DNA of 64,000 bases from Haladaptatus sp. ZSTT2 (GTDB lineage: Archaea; Halobacteriota; Halobacteria; Halobacteriales; Halococcaceae), in NCBI RefSeq assembly GCF_037081775.1, contig NZ_JBAMHQ010000001.1, forward strand, positions 124,001 through 188,000. The letters run 5' to 3'. The notes under the pieces were generated by a model that saw nothing but the letters and a program-made list of their open reading frames with translations, was not told the DNA's origin and ran no database searches. This document shows positions 1 to 7,160 of the stretch, piece by piece. A program made the translations under genes and the position numbers. Numbering within the stretch: the first letter of the stretch is position 1; each line of letters opens with the position of its first letter.

Positions 1-1250
1 GTGTCGCTCTCGCTCGGCCGCTTGCCCGGCTGGTCGCAGCTCGCGGGCGAAAACACCTATCAGAGCTACGGGCAGGTCGGCTTCTCTGCGGCCAGAGACA
101 ACGTCCCCGGCCGGGTCGTCCTCGACATCTCGAACAGCTTTCTCTGGTCGAAATCGAATCTCGATGGGTTGCTCGACCTCGTCTCCCGGTCGTGGCGACC
201 CTTTCAGGAGACTGGCTGGGGAAGCATTGGAACCATTCTCACGTCCGTCCAGATTCGGGAAGCGCTTGCTCGCGGCGTTCTCATCCCGTGGAACAAGTGG
301 GACCCAGAGGGGTTCAAAGACGTGCGCACCCTCCACGCCGCAGACCGCGGCGGGTTCATCTTCGAACCACGGGTCGGCCTCCACGAGAACGTCTACGAGG
401 TGGACTTTGCCTCCCTCTATCCCACCATCATCTGTCGGCACAACATCAGTCCGGAGACGGTGTGTTGTTCTTGCGACCGTGAGCACACAGTCGTTCCTGA
501 ACTCGGCTACGAACTCTGTGACCGCCCGGGCTTTCTCCCGGCGACCCTCCAGCCGATTTTGGACGACCGGGCACAGTTCAAAGCCCGCCTCGCGGCAAAC
601 CCGCCCGAGGCAGAACGCGCCTCGCTTGAAGCGCGTGTCAGCGCGCTCAAGTGGATTCTCGTCACGTGCTTTGGCTATCAGGGCTACCGAAACGCCAAAT
701 TCGGGCGCATCGAGTGCCACGAAGCCATCAAAGCCTACGCCCGCGACATCCTCCTCCGGTCGAAGGTTCACCTCGAAGAGGTCGGGTGGGAAATCGTCCA
801 CGGTATCGTTGATAGCCTCTCCTGCTCGACACGCTCGACAGATACCGCGACGCAGCAACCGTCTGCGACCGCCTCCGTCAGCACCTCCGCGTGCTTCGCC
901 GCGGTGACGTAGACCCGAACTCACTGGTTATCAGAAAGCGCGTCTCGAAGCCCCTCGCGGGCTACAGCCAGCGCACCCACACCGTCTCTGCCCTTCAACG
1001 GTACGCCCAGCACGGGATGACACGAAATCCCGGCCAAGACGTACGCTACGTCGTGGTGAACGACGGCGCGCGCTCAGCAGAGCGCGTTCGCCTGCATTTT
1101 GAGGAATGTGACGATTACGACGCCGACTACTACGAAACGCTTCTCATCCGCGCAGCAGAGAGCGTCGTCTCACCGCTCGGCTGGAATCGAGACCGAATCA
1201 GGCATTACCTTCGGGGCGACCGGCAACTCGGCTTGTCTGCGTTTGACTGA
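1..1250 (+). pseudogene. Family-B DNA polymerase, truncated by window edge, frameshifted and internally deleted
   Basis: The first frame (1-912) carries B-family polymerase palm motifs: motif A (DFASLYP near residue 137), motif B (KWILVTCFGYQGYRNAKFGR) and the start of motif C (HGIVDSL near residue 271). Right after VDSL (about nt 820) this frame drifts into a Ser/Thr-rich nonsense tail and stops at 912. The thumb domain resumes in another frame from about nt 822 (LLDTLDRYRD) and runs to 1250. In intact relatives a stretch of palm, from memory about 80 residues, separates these parts, so I infer an out-of-frame deletion at about 815-822. The exonuclease half lies before the window. The remaining protein should have no polymerase activity. 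Family is certain; deletion size is from memory. Confidence 0.8.
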
Positions 1251-1268
1251 ATCTCTTTCGTAGCCGTG

Positions 1269-1580
1269 TTAGCGCGTTTCGCCGGGATACTCCACGTCTT
1301 CGCCGGCTCCGTCAAGCGCCATATGCAGTGTATCGTCGGTTTCGATCGCTTCGAGGCCGTCTACGCCGGTGATTGCTTGCACGTTCTCGTGGTCTGCGAC
1401 GACCTTGAGCCCACCTGTTGAGAGGCGCTTTACCACGTCGCCGCCCGCGGCTTCGACGGCTGCGGCCACGCGGTCGCCGTCGGACTCGCTTTGCCCATCG
1501 GGAAATCGAAGAATGAGCGTGACGGTCTCGCCAGCGTGTGGTTCCTCGATGATTGCTCGAACGGGGCGCGAGAGGTACAT
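1269..1580 (-). CDS. Small conserved haloarchaeal protein, unknown function
   Basis: This encodes 103 residues with an acidic, haloarchaeal composition and no signal peptide or membrane segment. The middle (about 38-85) alternates short strands and helices, with AVEAAGGDVVKRL followed by LKVVADHENVQAI. That loosely resembles the inhibitor I9 or subtilisin-propeptide fold, but I cannot confirm it. The ATG at 1580 is the only good start. It lies between the broken polymerase and the PEBP lipoprotein gene on the same strand, 42 nt downstream of the latter. Function is unknown. Confidence 0.6.
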   Translation of the reverse strand: MYLSRPVRAIIEEPHAGETVTLILRFPDGQSESDGDRVAAAVEAAGGDVVKRLSTGGLKVVADHENVQAITGVDGLEAIETDDTLHMALDGAGEDVEYPGETR

Positions 1581-1622
1581 GGCTGGGAGTACGCACTCAT
1601 GCGTAATCAGTTCCCCTTTCTC

Positions 1623-2198
1623 TCATGGCGCGTAGGTGCCAGTCAGCAACGACTCTGCGAGGACGTGCCCCTCCATCGCGGATTGCAGGTCGGCTTTCGT
1701 CGCGCCCGCTTCGAGCGAGAGCGTCTTGTCGAGCGCGTAGGCGAAAAACCGGTAGGTGTGTGCTTTGTCCGGTGGACTCGGCCCGCCATAGCCCGACTCG
1801 CCAAAACTGTTCTTTCCTACTGTCGCGCCCGCCTGATTCCACCCCTCCGAAATCTCGGTCATCGTCGGGGCTACGTTCCAGACCACCCAGTGGTCCCACA
1901 CCTTTCTCGCAGGCTCCATCGCGTCCGGGTCGTCCATAACGAGCGCGAGCGACTGTGTCCCCTCGGGCACGCCCGCAATCGAGAGCGGCGGGTTCACATT
2001 TTCTGCTTTGTAGCCGTACTTTCGTGGAATCGGTTCACTATCTGCGAACGCCGAACTGGTCAGTGTAAACGTCGTCATCTCGGTTCCCTCACCCTGTGGC
2101 GCTGCATCGTTTTGTTGCGTACATCCAGCCAGTGTTACCAGTAATACTGTTAAGTAATATCTGCGTGAAACCGCGGTACGCATTGCAGTTCGCCTCAT
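1623..2198 (-). CDS. YbhB/YbcL-type PEBP lipoprotein
   Basis: This is a phosphatidylethanolamine-binding (Raf kinase inhibitor-like) fold protein of 191 residues. The N-terminus has a basic stretch, a short hydrophobic segment and a lipobox (TLAGC, Cys26), so it should be anchored to the outer face of the membrane. PEBP hallmarks are the DPDAM segment, WDHWVVWNVAP and GPSPPDKAHTYRFFAYALD around the ligand pocket. The start at 2198 gives the shortest upstream extension with a convincing signal; an inner ATG at 2183 is equally possible and an upstream one at 2222 less likely. The ligand is unknown. It is divergent from the CapA-like gene. Confidence 0.85.
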   Translation of the reverse strand: MRRTAMRTAVSRRYYLTVLLVTLAGCTQQNDAAPQGEGTEMTTFTLTSSAFADSEPIPRKYGYKAENVNPPLSIAGVPEGTQSLALVMDDPDAMEPARKVWDHWVVWNVAPTMTEISEGWNQAGATVGKNSFGESGYGGPSPPDKAHTYRFFAYALDKTLSLEAGATKADLQSAMEGHVLAESLLTGTYAP

Positions 2199-2272
2199 CT
2201 GAGATTCGCCCGCCGCGAGCAAAAGTGTGTGCGTGTGACGAGGTTTTCTCGGTTCCGGGCGTAGCTATTACC

Positions 2273-3265
2273 ATGGCATCGACTCGTCGGCTTGGGCTTT
2301 TGGGCGACGTCATGCTCGGACGGCTCGTAGACGAGCGCCAGCGGTGGCTGTCGCCGTCCGCCGTGTGGGGCGACCTCTTCTCGCAGCTCACCGACCTAGA
2401 CGGCCTCGTCTGCAACCTCGAATGCTGTCTCTCTACGAACGGGATGCCGTGGTCGAAAACCTACAGGCCGTTCCACTTCCGCGCAGACCCAACGTGGGCG
2501 ATTCCCGCACTCACCGCCGCCGAGGTTTCTGCAGTGAGCCTCGCGAACAACCACATCCTCGACTTCGGCCCCGTTGCGCTTGGAGATACCGTAGACCACC
2601 TCGACCGCGCTCGCATCGCCCACGCCGGGGCGGGCCGCAACCTCGACACGGCGCTCGAACCAGCCATCTTCACCATGCGTGGCGTTCGCGTCGCCATGGT
2701 CTCGCTCACCGACAACACGCCCGAGTACGCCGCAGACCACGACAAGTACGGCACGGCGTGGGTGGACGTAGATCACCGCCACGGCCCGACCCGAGAGCGG
2801 GTTCGTGACATTCTCTCGCGTGCGCGAGAACGCAACCCACAGGTCGTCGTCGCCGCGCTCCACTGGGGGCCGAACATGACGACCGAGCCACCGGCCCACT
2901 TCATCGAGTTCGCTCACTGGCTCGTCGAGGAAGGTGTGGACATCGTGTACGGTCACTCTGCCCACCTGTTCCACGGCGTCGAGGTGTACGAAGGTAGTCT
3001 TATCCTCTACGACACGGGCGATTTCGTGGATGACTACGCGGTGGATACGCACCTCCACAACGACCACTCCTTCCTCTTCGAGGTGACGCTCAGTCCCGAT
3101 GGCGTGGACGAAGTACGACTGACGCCGACCGAAATCTACGACTTCGCGGTCCACCGCGCCCGCCCTGAAGCCGCAGCGTGGTGTCGGGAGACGATGAAAA
3201 ATCGGTCTGCGCCCTTTGGTACTGAGTTTGAGCGCGAGGGAGCTGCGTTGGTGCTCAGAATTTAG
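2273..3265 (+). CDS. CapA-family phosphoesterase-like protein
   Basis: This 330-residue protein is of the poly-gamma-glutamate capsule synthesis (CapA/PgsA) type, a calcineurin-like metallophosphoesterase fold. Metal-site motifs are visible: GDVMLGR at 11-17, NLE, LANNHILDFG near 93-102, LHWG, GHSAH and YDTGDFVDDY. No signal peptide is seen, so it looks cytoplasmic. In haloarchaea, members often lie away from capsule genes and their substrate is unknown. The ATG at 2273 is chosen because the open frame upstream is unlike the family. The 3' end overlaps the convergent yjbQ gene by 4 nt. Confidence 0.85.
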   Translation: MASTRRLGLLGDVMLGRLVDERQRWLSPSAVWGDLFSQLTDLDGLVCNLECCLSTNGMPWSKTYRPFHFRADPTWAIPALTAAEVSAVSLANNHILDFGPVALGDTVDHLDRARIAHAGAGRNLDTALEPAIFTMRGVRVAMVSLTDNTPEYAADHDKYGTAWVDVDHRHGPTRERVRDILSRARERNPQVVVAALHWGPNMTTEPPAHFIEFAHWLVEEGVDIVYGHSAHLFHGVEVYEGSLILYDTGDFVDDYAVDTHLHNDHSFLFEVTLSPDGVDEVRLTPTEIYDFAVHRARPEAAAWCRETMKNRSAPFGTEFEREGAALVLRI

Positions 3266-3645
3266 GTGACGGTGACGAGAACGCTTCGCGTGCGCGGGCC
3301 ATCCAACTCAACGAGGAACACAGACTGCCACGTCCCAAGTTGCAGTTTTCCATCTACCACGGGAATCGAGAGGCTGCTGTCGAGCAAGGCGGCCCGGAGG
3401 TGGGAGTCTGCATTATTGTCTAGTTCGTCGTGGCCGTACCCCCCGCCCGTCGGAACCAGCGATTCCAGCAGTCCGACGAGGTCGCCTTTGAGCCGCGATT
3501 CGTTCTCTTGGATGAGCAAGCCAGCGGAGGTGTGCTGGAGAAAGACGGTACACACACCGGTCTCATCTGGCGAAATTTCACCGGAAATGCGGTCGGTGAG
3601 GTCAACGAGTTCGACGCGGGCTGTGGTTTCGACGCTGAGACGCAT
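3262..3645 (-). CDS. YjbQ/UPF0047 family protein
   Basis: This 127-residue protein matches the YjbQ (UPF0047) family over its full length. Conserved blocks are FLQHTSAGLLIQENE, GGGYGHDELDNNADSHLRAAL and LGTWQSVFLVELDGPR. The conserved His and Asp/Asn residues form a small active site. Some members have weak thiamine-phosphate synthase activity, but the real role is unresolved. The start ATG at 3645 fits the family length. It is convergent with the CapA-like gene and divergent from the NikR-like regulator. Confidence 0.9.
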   Translation of the reverse strand: MRLSVETTARVELVDLTDRISGEISPDETGVCTVFLQHTSAGLLIQENESRLKGDLVGLLESLVPTGGGYGHDELDNNADSHLRAALLDSSLSIPVVDGKLQLGTWQSVFLVELDGPRTRSVLVTVT

Positions 3646-3709
3646 AATTCCTAGTGACGCTGGCGATGGGAAAACGTATGTTCTCCTCTGAAGTTTTGCG
3701 CTGTGTTAC

Positions 3710-3726
3710 TCAATCTTTAATATTGA
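3710..3726 (+). promoter_or_regulatory. Inverted repeat over the TATA region of the NikR-like gene
   Basis: TCAAT, 7 nt, ATTGA forms a perfect 5-bp inverted repeat around a TTTAATA stretch centred about 27 nt before the ATG at 3746. For a leaderless transcript this places the repeat on the TATA box, as expected for autoregulation by a ribbon-helix-helix protein. The binding protein is inferred. Confidence 0.4.
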
Positions 3727-3745
3727 ACTGGCCTTGAATTAATAC

Positions 3746-4174
3746 ATGACTGTTGTCAGCGTCTCCATGCCGGACGAACTGTTAGAGCGAATCGACTCTT
3801 TTTCCGAAGAGCACGGCTACACCGGCCGCAGTGAGGTCATCCGCGAGGCGAGTCGCAACCTGCTCGGCGAGTTCGAGGACAAACGCTTAGAAGACCGCGA
3901 CTTGATGGGCGTCGTCACGGTGTTGTTCAAGTTCCAGACGACGAGCGTCGAAGAGAAGATGATGCGCCTGCGCCACGAACACGAAGAACTCGTCGCCTCC
4001 AATTTCCACAGCCACGTTGGCGACCACTACTGCATGGAACTGTTCATCCTCGAAGGCTCGCTCGCAACCATCTCGACGTTCGTCGGGAAGATTCGCGCCA
4101 CCAAAGACATCCTCACCGTCGATTACTCCGTGATTCCGGTCGATGAGTTCGGCGCGTTTGCGAATCTCGAATAA
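3746..4174 (+). CDS. nikR: NikR-like ribbon-helix-helix metal-responsive regulator
   Basis: This 142-residue protein has an N-terminal ribbon-helix-helix (CopG) DNA-binding domain at about 1-45 ([16 protein letters not shown]). It is followed by an ACT-like NikR metal-binding domain. The high-affinity Ni ligands of NikR are recognisable as HSH, 5 residues, then Cys (HSHVGDHYC), with a further His upstream (RHEHEEL). NikR proteins form tetramers that repress uptake genes when metal-loaded. The convergent znu-type ABC operon ends 2 nt after this gene, so that transporter is a plausible target. Metal identity for this pair (Ni, Zn or Mn) is not settled by sequence. Confidence 0.85.
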   Translation: MTVVSVSMPDELLERIDSFSEEHGYTGRSEVIREASRNLLGEFEDKRLEDRDLMGVVTVLFKFQTTSVEEKMMRLRHEHEELVASNFHSHVGDHYCMELFILEGSLATISTFVGKIRATKDILTVDYSVIPVDEFGAFANLE

Positions 4175-4175
4175 G

Positions 4176-5114
4176 CTACGCGTGCCGTCGTGTCGCACTG
4201 AGTTTTCCGACGACGACCGTGCCTGCGTACACCGCGATTGCGACGAGCACGATGACCCCGCCTGTGGCGAGGTCGTAAACGTACGAGAGGGTGATGCCGA
4301 CGACCACCGCAAACTCGGCTACGAGAATCGAATACCAGACCGACTGCTTGAAGCTGCGGGCGATTTGTGCGGCGGTTGCGACCGGGACGACGAGCATCGC
4401 GGCGACGAGAATCACGCCCATGAGTTGCATCGCCGCGACGACAACGACCGCGGTGAGCACCACGAGCAGGCGATTGTAGCCACGCACGTTCAGACTGGCT
4501 ACCCGCGCGGCCGTCTCGTCGAACGTGATGAACAGCAGGTGGCGGTAGGTGAGCGCGATGACGGCGCAGACGACGAAACTCAGCGCCACGAGTATCCCAG
4601 TGCTCTCGCGGGTGACCGTCGAGAGACTCCCGAACAGATACTGATTGATGCTCACCGCGATGCCGCCGGTTGCGGTGATGATGACCGTCCCGAGGGCGAA
4701 TCCCCCGGCCAACACGATGGCCATGGACACGTCGCCGTAGGCGTCGGTGTACTCGGAGATGATTTGGATGAGCAACGCCGCAATCACCGCGACAACGAGC
4801 GCGGTCAGATACGGCGAGATGGCGATGGCGAGCGTTGAACTGAGAAACAGGCCGATGGCGACGCCCGCAAACGCGGTGTGTGCGAGGGTTTCACCGATGA
4901 GCGAGAGTTGGCGATGGACGAGAAACGACCCGATGAGCGGCGCGACGACGCCGATTGCGACGCCCGCGATGAATGCCCGCTGCATGAACGGAAGACAGAG
5001 CATCTCGATGCCGAACGGGTCGGTGAGCGCGCACATCCCCTCGCCAACGCCGTCGAGCGTCCAGTTGAGCAGGTCAGTTGCAACCGAGAGTACGACGAGG
5101 GTGCGGAGGGTCAT
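4176..5114 (-). CDS. znuB: Metal ABC transporter permease (ZnuB/MntB family)
   Basis: This 312-residue integral membrane protein has eight or nine hydrophobic segments and the conserved ABC-3 permease elements (GVAIGVVAPLIGSFLVHRQLSLIGETLAHTAFAG, given here only as the region near residues 54-87). It forms the membrane channel of a divalent-metal importer of the Zn/Mn class. Its start codon overlaps the stop of the ATPase gene by 4 nt, so it is the third gene of the operon znuA-znuC-znuB read leftwards. The C-terminus runs to 4176, 2 nt from the convergent NikR-like gene. Confidence 0.9.
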   Translation of the reverse strand: MTLRTLVVLSVATDLLNWTLDGVGEGMCALTDPFGIEMLCLPFMQRAFIAGVAIGVVAPLIGSFLVHRQLSLIGETLAHTAFAGVAIGLFLSSTLAIAISPYLTALVVAVIAALLIQIISEYTDAYGDVSMAIVLAGGFALGTVIITATGGIAVSINQYLFGSLSTVTRESTGILVALSFVVCAVIALTYRHLLFITFDETAARVASLNVRGYNRLLVVLTAVVVVAAMQLMGVILVAAMLVVPVATAAQIARSFKQSVWYSILVAEFAVVVGITLSYVYDLATGGVIVLVAIAVYAGTVVVGKLSATRRHA

Positions 5115-5899
5115 GGCTGGTCACCCGTCTCGTTGTGGTTGGGGTCGTGGTCTGGATGTGCGTGGTCGTGGTGGAGGACGCGCTGGTTCGCGCCGTACGC
5201 CTCTGCGAGCGCGTCGCTCGCGGTGAAGCCCGCAGGCTCACCGTGGAAGAACAGTCGGCGGTTGATGCAGGCGATGTTCGTCGCGTGTTCGGTGACGACG
5301 CCGATGTCGTGTTCAATGAGGATAATCGTGAGGCCGTCGCCGTTGAGCTGCTTGAGCAGGTCGTAGAACGCCTCGCGGGATTCTGCGTCCACGCCGACTG
5401 CAGGCTCGTCGAGCGCGAGCAGGTCGGCTTCCGCGGCGAGCGCGCGGGCGATGAACACGCGCTGGCGCTGCCCGCCAGAGAGGTGGGTGAGTCGCCGCGC
5501 TTCGAGGTGGGCGATGTCTACCGTCTCCATGGCTTCGTTTACGATTCCGCGGTCGCGCGCGGTGAGTCGGCCGAAGCCAACCCGCGGGTAGCGCCCCATC
5601 GTGACCACCTCGCGGACGGTAATCGGCATCTCCTTTGCCGCGCTGGTCACGTCTTGGGCGACGTAGCCGATGCGCTCACCGTGGCTGAATTCCGTCGCGG
5701 GTTCACCGAACAGCGTGATGCGCCCCGAGTCGGGAGCGAGCAGCCCCAACATGAGTTTCAACAGCGTGCTCTTGCCAGAACCGTTCGGCCCGACGAGTCC
5801 GAGAAACTCCCCGGCTTCGACCGTGAGCGACACGTCTTCGACGACGGGACGCGCTCCATAGCCAAACGAGACGTTCTCGACAGCGATGATGGCCGTCAT
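5111..5899 (-). CDS. znuC: Metal ABC transporter ATPase with His-rich tail
   Basis: This 262-residue ATPase energises the metal importer. Visible motifs are Walker A (GPNGSGKS near 37-44), signature (LSGGQRQR), Walker B (LLALDEPAVGVD) and the H-loop (IEHDIG). The last 25 or so residues form a His/Asp-rich tail (HHDHAHPDHDPNHN, seven His) that is not part of the nucleotide-binding fold. It probably buffers or senses the transported metal at the cytoplasmic face. Start and stop each overlap the neighbouring operon genes by 4 nt, indicating translational coupling. Confidence 0.92.
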   Translation of the reverse strand: MTAIIAVENVSFGYGARPVVEDVSLTVEAGEFLGLVGPNGSGKSTLLKLMLGLLAPDSGRITLFGEPATEFSHGERIGYVAQDVTSAAKEMPITVREVVTMGRYPRVGFGRLTARDRGIVNEAMETVDIAHLEARRLTHLSGGQRQRVFIARALAAEADLLALDEPAVGVDAESREAFYDLLKQLNGDGLTIILIEHDIGVVTEHATNIACINRRLFFHGEPAGFTASDALAEAYGANQRVLHHDHAHPDHDPNHNETGDQP

Positions 5900-6849
5900 G
5901 CGCCGAGCGCCTCACGAAGCGTCGGGAGGTTCACCTCGCGCATGATGTCGACATATCCCCAGCCCTGTGCGTCCCACTCTGCGGTCGTCGTCGGAATCGA
6001 GGTGATGGGAAGCACGTCTTTTGCGTCCGTCTCTTCGACCAGTTGTCGGGCAGCGCGGTCTGATTCGAACACCGGCGCGAGGACGTGCTCGATACCGTGT
6101 TCGGCGATGACTGCTTGGGCTTCGCGCACGTCTTGTGGCGTTGGTTCTGTGTCCGGTGAGAGCGACGAGAGCGCGTGCACCTCGAAATCGTAGCGGGCTG
6201 CGAGATATTGAAAGGCGTCGTGGCCGGCGACGAGGACGGTGTCGCGCGTGCGCATCGCGAGCGCCGCTTCGATTTCGGTGTCGAGTTCCGCGAGTGTGGC
6301 TGCGTAGGCAGTCGCACCCTGCCGGTAGGTTTCTGCCTGCGCTGAATCCGCAATGGAAAGCCCCGAAGCGATGGTATCGACCGCTTGCGCGGCGCGTTGT
6401 GGGTCGAGCCAGAAGTGGGGATCTTTCCCTGTCGCTTCGTGGTCGTCTTCGTCGGATTCGTGACCACCCGCATCGAGAAGCGAGATGCCGTGTCGGGCCT
6501 CGATGACGACGAGTTCGGGCGCATCGCGTTCGAGATTTGTGACGACGTTGTCCGCCCACGGCTGGAACCCTTCGCCCATGTAGATGAACGCCGCAGCGTC
6601 GAGAATCGAGGTTTGGATACTCGGCCCCGGTTCCCAGCCGTGGCCGTGTTGCCCAATCGGCACGAGGTTGTCGATTGCAGCGCCATCTTCGACGATGTTG
6701 GTGGCGAAATCAGCGAGCACGAAAAACGATGCCGTCGCCAGTTGCTCACCGGCTGTGTCACTCGGACCGTCCGCTACACACCCCGCGAATGCACTCACTG
6801 CGAGCGCGCCCCCACACTGGAGTACCGACCGGCGCGTAAATCCACTCAT
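5896..6849 (-). CDS. znuA: Metal-binding lipoprotein of the ABC importer (ZnuA family)
   Basis: This 317-residue solute-binding protein starts at the ATG 6849, giving a twin-arginine signal (FTRRSVLQ) and lipobox (SAFAGC). It should be exported folded by Tat and lipid-anchored. Cluster A-I features are visible: a first His in the GQHGHGWEP segment, the family's acidic/His-rich loop (GGHESDEDDHEATGKDPHFWLDP), VAGHDAFQYLA and a late Asp/Glu region. The open frame extends 58 codons further upstream but that part is not family-like and crosses the promoter. It is the first gene of a three-gene operon with 4-nt overlaps. Confidence 0.92.
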   Translation of the reverse strand: MSGFTRRSVLQCGGALAVSAFAGCVADGPSDTAGEQLATASFFVLADFATNIVEDGAAIDNLVPIGQHGHGWEPGPSIQTSILDAAAFIYMGEGFQPWADNVVTNLERDAPELVVIEARHGISLLDAGGHESDEDDHEATGKDPHFWLDPQRAAQAVDTIASGLSIADSAQAETYRQGATAYAATLAELDTEIEAALAMRTRDTVLVAGHDAFQYLAARYDFEVHALSSLSPDTEPTPQDVREAQAVIAEHGIEHVLAPVFESDRAARQLVEETDAKDVLPITSIPTTTAEWDAQGWGYVDIMREVNLPTLREALGA

Positions 6850-7160
6850 TCTGTTATTAGATTTGCACCACAAATTAATAAAATATGTTATCTCGGACGA
6901 CTCAGATGCTAGCACGTTCGATTTGGGACGCCGACGGCCTGTGACACGCTCGTTAGTGTGAATTGCTGGCACATTTCGCCCACCTGCCACGGACAAAACT
7001 ATCTCAAAATCAGAAATAAACAACGGATTATTGCCATCTTATCCTCTTACTCTTTCAAAATCAGCAAACTAATTGGACGTACATAACTCATCTCCGGAAA
7101 CACATATGTTCAACTTATAGCCATTGCACTTATCTGAGGGGACTCGTAAGCGCCGTTGAG
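6850..7160. promoter_or_regulatory. Divergent promoter region, znuA and Bat-like gene
   Basis: This 311-nt AT-rich gap has no gene. On the minus strand a TTTATTAAT box centred near 6878 lies about 29 nt before the znuA ATG, consistent with a leaderless transcript. A perfect inverted repeat ATTTG-CACCA-CAAAT at 6861-6875 sits between TATA box and start codon and is a good repressor-operator candidate. On the plus strand a CTTATAG box near 7115 could serve the Bat-like gene starting at 7161, with a short leader. Confidence 0.5.

Noticed and set aside
2096-2272. Upstream extension of the CapA-like protein
   Set aside because: The extra codons overlap the start of the divergent PEBP gene and have no family similarity; ATG 2273 is the natural start.
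5078-6193. Plus-strand open frame (371 codons) opposite znuB/znuC/znuA
   Set aside because: It runs antisense to three overlapping, fully recognisable ABC transporter genes; GC-rich codon bias keeps the reverse frame open.
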